Assembly: GCA_964584815.1 (NCBI GenBank)
Contig: CAZPBO010000011.1
Location: forward strand, 1 to 41,343
DNA length: 41,343 bases
Source of the DNA: CAZPBO01 sp964584815
GTDB taxonomy: Bacteria; Planctomycetota; SKW154
Reading direction: 5' to 3'
The notes beneath the pieces are model-generated. The model saw only the letters and a list, made by a program, of their open reading frames with translations, was not told the origin of the DNA and ran no database searches. Below, piece by piece: positions 38,465-41,343 of this stretch. The position numbers and the translations under genes were made by a program. Positions within the stretch are counted from its first letter, which is position 1. The number at the start of each line of letters is the position of its first letter.

Positions 38465-39547
38465 ATGCGTAGGGTGATTTTGCCTGTTTTGGTGGTGTTG
38501 GTTCTGGCGGGTGCAGGCTGTGCGAAGAAGAAAAAGAAGGATAAACTGAAGACATCCATAAAGCCGAAAGGCGGGACATACTTTCCGGGAACGCAGGTTG
38601 ATGTGACGATAAGTGCGAACAGGCAGAATGTGACGGTATACTATCGGATAGCGGGGGGTAGTTGGACAAGCGGGGATGCGCCTGTTTCTTTTCAGGTCAC
38701 GGGCAACGATGGTGACAACATTGATGTGGATTGGTATGCGGAGCAAAAGGACCCCACTACAGGCGATGTGGTAGCCACCGATGCGAGCGAGCAGAATCCG
38801 CATTCAGTTACCTTCTATTTCCGCGATAACCCGCCAACCGTAAGCATCAGACCGAGTTCAGGCGATTACAGTCAGCGGATGACTATCACTATAAGCGCCT
38901 CAGATGACGACAAAAGCGGCACACTGACGCTTTACTGGCAGACCAGTGACGATGGGCAGAACTGGTCGGCGGAAGAGTCAAAGAGCGGCACTGGCAGTGT
39001 ATCCACCACGGTGGATTGGAGTCAAGGATACGAGTTCCATGTGAAGGCGCGGGCTGTTGATTCAACTGGGCATCAAGCGGGTCCTGTGCAGTGCGACTAC
39101 TATCTTAAGTTTGACTTTCAGGGGATGTGTCAGGAGTTGCTCAACCTGATAAATCAAGAGCGCCAAAATCAGGGTGCGAACCCACTGCAGTGGCATTCCG
39201 CGATGGCAAGTGCTTGTCAGGACCACGCGAAGCAGTCTTACATCGCCGGCACCGATGGTCAGCCTATGACCCCTGGTGCCGATGGCAAAATTCTCTGGGA
39301 TGACGGGTCAGGAACACCCTATCGGTTTGACCAGAACCAGTATCAGATAAACATCTTCGGCTTTGGACTCAAAAACCCTGACCTTGACTCCGCACAAAAG
39401 GTGGTTGATTATCTCAAGCAATGGGGGCAGGGTATCTGGAACAAGATGATGGACCCGCAGTATGAGTATTTCGGCGCGGGTTGCTATTTTGACCCCAAAG
39501 GTTCCAACAACAACTGGTATTGGGTCATAATGCTGGGTTATAAATAG
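38465..39547 (+). CDS. CAP/SCP-domain lipoprotein
   Basis: 360 residues from ATG 38465, chosen because AGGAGG is 6 nt upstream; ATG 38459 directly abuts it. The N-terminus MRRVILPVLVVLVLAGAGC is a lipoprotein-like signal with an unusual Gly at -3, followed by KKKKKDK. Then come a chitobiase-C-like beta domain (GGTYFPGTQVDVTISA, VTVYYRIAGGSW), a second Ig-like domain (PPTVSIRPSSGDYSQRMTIT ... YEFHVKARAVDSTG) and a CAP-like domain (LLNLINQERQNQGANPLQWH, ACQDHAKQSY, FGAGCYFDP, WYWVIMLGYK). The second conserved His/Glu of classic CAP proteins is not obvious. Single gene with its own promoter and terminator. Exact role unknown; CAP proteins act outside the cell or in the envelope. Confidence 0.85.
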   Translation: MRRVILPVLVVLVLAGAGCAKKKKKDKLKTSIKPKGGTYFPGTQVDVTISANRQNVTVYYRIAGGSWTSGDAPVSFQVTGNDGDNIDVDWYAEQKDPTTGDVVATDASEQNPHSVTFYFRDNPPTVSIRPSSGDYSQRMTITISASDDDKSGTLTLYWQTSDDGQNWSAEESKSGTGSVSTTVDWSQGYEFHVKARAVDSTGHQAGPVQCDYYLKFDFQGMCQELLNLINQERQNQGANPLQWHSAMASACQDHAKQSYIAGTDGQPMTPGADGKILWDDGSGTPYRFDQNQYQINIFGFGLKNPDLDSAQKVVDYLKQWGQGIWNKMMDPQYEYFGAGCYFDPKGSNNNWYWVIMLGYK

Positions 39548-39579
39548 TCAGAACAAGTAAACTTAGGACAAGTAAAGGA

Positions 39580-39612
39580 GAGCCTGCCGCGCAATACGGC
39601 AGGCTCTTTCTT
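39580..39612. terminator. Intrinsic terminator between convergent genes
   Basis: GAGCCTGCCG (39580-39589), 7-nt loop, CGGCAGGCTC (39597-39606), then TTTCTT on the plus strand. The minus strand after the stem reads TCCTTTACTT, so it may also stop the converging flavoprotein transcript, though less well. Confidence 0.85.
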
Positions 39613-39646
39613 GCGCATTTCTTGTTTTCTTATCAGTCTTTTGTTG

Positions 39647-41272
39647 CTACACGAGTGGTTGGGGTTTTGCGCGCAGATGCTCGGGACGATAATCAGGCAG
39701 AAGCATCGGCGCAAAACGCTCGCGCGCTATGTCCGCCTCCTCCAACTCCTTATGATACCTTCTGATATGCTCTAATGTCAACTCGCCAGGCTGAAGCGTT
39801 TTTGCGACTTCAGCAGCCTTTCTGCCTGAGCGTCTTCCGAACACCAATATGTCAAGCAGCGAGTTGCCCATAAGGCGGTTGCGTCCGTGAACGCCGCCTG
39901 TCACCTCACCCGCCGCAAACAAACCTTCAACAGGTGTTTGCCCAAACTCGTCTATCGCAATCCCACCGTTCTGATAATGCTGCGTCGGATAAATCAATAT
40001 CGGCTCCTTGTCCATATAAATACCGAAACGCTCATACTGGCGGAACATCGCAGGCAGCGCCTTCCTTATCGTGCCTTTGCCACGCACCAACTCAATGACG
40101 GGGCTGTCCAGCCAGACGCAAGGTTGTCCTGTGGGCGTGGTGACGCCTTTTTTGCGCTCTTTACATTCGCGTATGATTGCGGCTGCAACCGCATCACGCG
40201 TCTCCAACTCCCGCACAAACCGCTCCCCCTCCACATTCACAAGATGCGCCCCAAGACCACGCACCTTCTCCGTCACCAACTGACCAAGAATCTGCTCCGG
40301 GAAAGCCGCACCTGTCGGATGATACTGTATCGTGTCCATAAAACGCAGAGGAACGCCCACCCGATATGCCAGAACAAGACCGTCTGCTGTGGCGCCATAA
40401 TGGTTGGTTGTGGGAAAACCCTGCACATGGAGGCGTCCTGAGCCGCCTGTTGCCAAAATTACACATTTTGCGCGCACATTGAGAAACTCTCCCGTTTCCA
40501 TATTATAAAGCAGCGCGCCTGTCACACGCTCACCATCGGTGAACAACTCCACAGCGCTGAAAAACTCCACATAAGCAATCCCACGGTTTATCAACTCATC
40601 GCGAAGAGTGCGCATAATTTCCGCACCTGTGTAGTCGCGTGCCGAATGCATCCGTTTAATGCTCGTCCCACCCCCGTGTATCTCAACCATCTCGCCGTCT
40701 TCTTTTTTGTCAAACATCGTCCCCAAATCTTCCAGCCACGCGATGATTGCAGGCGCATCCATAACCAGCGCCCGCGCCAACTCCGGCACATTCTTAAATC
40801 TTCCGCCGCCCAGCACATCAAGATAATGGCGCACAGGGGAGTCCTGCGGTCTGTCGGCTGCCTGAATGCCGCCTTGAGCCATCATCGTGTTGGCATCACC
40901 AAGACGCAGTTTCGTCGCAAGCAGCACCTTGGCACCGCTTTCGTGCGCCGATAACGCCGCCGCAACTCCTCCCCCACCACCGCCAACTACCAGAACATCC
41001 ACATCGTAGTCAATCTTCTCAACCTTGTATTTATCAGGTTCCACCAGCGCATACGCCTCAAAAAGGTCGGCAAACTCGTGCGGCGTTTCCTGCCCTTTAC
41101 TTGGTCCAACCCTCAACTGCCGCTGACTTCCCTCCCTGTAGTCGGGATGGAATTTCTGAAGAAGGGACGCTTTCTCCTCGGCGGAGAAGGGCGGCAGCAT
41201 CGGCTGCTCAAGTCGTTTTTGGCGCGTCCTCTCCACCACTTTTATCAGTTGACGCAACCGCGGCGGATACAT
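39647..41272 (-). CDS. Fumarate reductase/succinate dehydrogenase-type flavoprotein
   Basis: 541 residues from ATG 41272. An N-terminal extension of ~85 residues (RLRQLIKVVERTRQKRLEQP) precedes the FAD Rossmann motif VDVLVVGGGGGGVAAALSA. The region TKLRLGDANTMMAQGG lacks the His that binds FAD covalently in SdhA, so FAD is probably non-covalent, as in L-aspartate oxidase and thiol:fumarate reductase. Catalytic parts are present: IQYHPTGAAFPEQ, GERFVRELETRD and GGVHGRNRLMGNSLLD with the active-site Arg. No iron-sulphur or membrane subunit is beside it within the window. Fumarate reductase, aspartate oxidase or an orphan dehydrogenase are all possible. Confidence 0.88.
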   Translation of the reverse strand: MYPPRLRQLIKVVERTRQKRLEQPMLPPFSAEEKASLLQKFHPDYREGSQRQLRVGPSKGQETPHEFADLFEAYALVEPDKYKVEKIDYDVDVLVVGGGGGGVAAALSAHESGAKVLLATKLRLGDANTMMAQGGIQAADRPQDSPVRHYLDVLGGGRFKNVPELARALVMDAPAIIAWLEDLGTMFDKKEDGEMVEIHGGGTSIKRMHSARDYTGAEIMRTLRDELINRGIAYVEFFSAVELFTDGERVTGALLYNMETGEFLNVRAKCVILATGGSGRLHVQGFPTTNHYGATADGLVLAYRVGVPLRFMDTIQYHPTGAAFPEQILGQLVTEKVRGLGAHLVNVEGERFVRELETRDAVAAAIIRECKERKKGVTTPTGQPCVWLDSPVIELVRGKGTIRKALPAMFRQYERFGIYMDKEPILIYPTQHYQNGGIAIDEFGQTPVEGLFAAGEVTGGVHGRNRLMGNSLLDILVFGRRSGRKAAEVAKTLQPGELTLEHIRRYHKELEEADIARERFAPMLLPDYRPEHLRAKPQPLV

Positions 41273-41297
41273 AACATCACCCCCAAAACAGCCCTAC

Positions 41298-41303
41298 ATT
41301 ATA
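41298..41303 (-). promoter_or_regulatory. -10 element of the flavoprotein gene
   Basis: Minus-strand TATAAT (41303-41298). A TTGCGT lies 15 bp upstream as a poor -35. The predicted start near 41291 gives a ~19-nt leader with GGGGGTGAT before ATG 41272. Confidence 0.5.
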
Positions 41304-41343
41304 CCTCTCCGTAAGCGCACGCAAGAACAGATACGCTTTTTTG

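Noticed and set aside
1..41343. CRISPR arrays, tRNA/rRNA genes, insertion sequences, integrases
   Set aside because: Looked for on both strands; no repeat-spacer pattern, cloverleaf, transposase motif or long terminal inverted repeat was seen.

Overview
The window is a 41.3 kb piece of a bacterial chromosome, probably from a metagenome assembly: it holds two runs of exactly 100 N (22315-22414 and 37128-37227). Gene density is very high, many start and stop codons overlap, and the base composition is moderately GC-rich. The gene content suggests a Gram-negative-type, deep-branching bacterium with a planctomycete-like secretome. The pointers are an NPCBM-domain protein, giant exported TPR/DUF3857/transglutaminase proteins, exported squalene-cyclase-fold repeat proteins, HEAT plus VWA proteins with the W..WW tail, Ig-like/FN3 surface proteins, Kdo-kinase-like proteins and lipoproteins. 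The phylum is inferred from protein style only. No rRNA, tRNA, CRISPR array or insertion sequence was found.

Layout. 1-4813 (minus strand): a housekeeping-type operon with a consensus promoter. It runs from a primary-type sigma factor through apt, a DUF2314-like protein, a type II restriction endonuclease overlapping an amino-methyltransferase, and thyX, to a Dph6-like ATP pyrophosphatase cut by the window edge. 4852-16001 (plus): a tight five-gene operon: NPCBM protein, active-looking transglutaminase protein, degenerate transglutaminase paralogue, PdxA-like dehydrogenase, and an ArgG-fold ligase with a rebuilt citrulline pocket. 15971-18540 (minus): a GT4 glycosyltransferase and a protein with two tandem Kdo-kinase-like domains. 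18607-19221 (plus): a lipoprotein. 19223-22314 (minus): an Ig-like plus toroid protein and an FN3/propeller-like protein truncated by gap 1.

22421-30748 (plus): an HU gene with a strong terminator, a divergent dnaA, an ECF sigma factor, two paralogous exported helical proteins whose upstream regions are nearly identical, a Tat-exported AmrS-type radical SAM enzyme, and a membrane protein related to spermidine synthases. 30751-33820 (minus): purQ, nnrE and an exported HEAT-VWA protein. 33934-37001 (minus): two paralogous exported toroid proteins with their own promoter and terminator. 37231-38339 (plus): a HEAT/membrane protein whose signal peptide lies in another frame. 38408-39612 (plus): a CAP-domain lipoprotein with consensus promoter and terminator. 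39647-41303 (minus): a fumarate-reductase-like flavoprotein.

The most interesting points are: (1) the ArgG-like enzyme keeps its ATP and aspartate residues but has lost most citrulline contacts; (2) three WCCGGW sequences lie within 27 bp upstream of a restriction-modification gene set whose nuclease looks like the WCCGGW-cutting BsaWI family; (3) an ~80 bp block that includes the 3' end of the ECF sigma gene is about 94% conserved between two paralogues whose proteins have diverged far more, suggesting a shared control element; (4) a DnaA with an altered box-recognition motif. Points 1-3 are the best candidates for undescribed biology.
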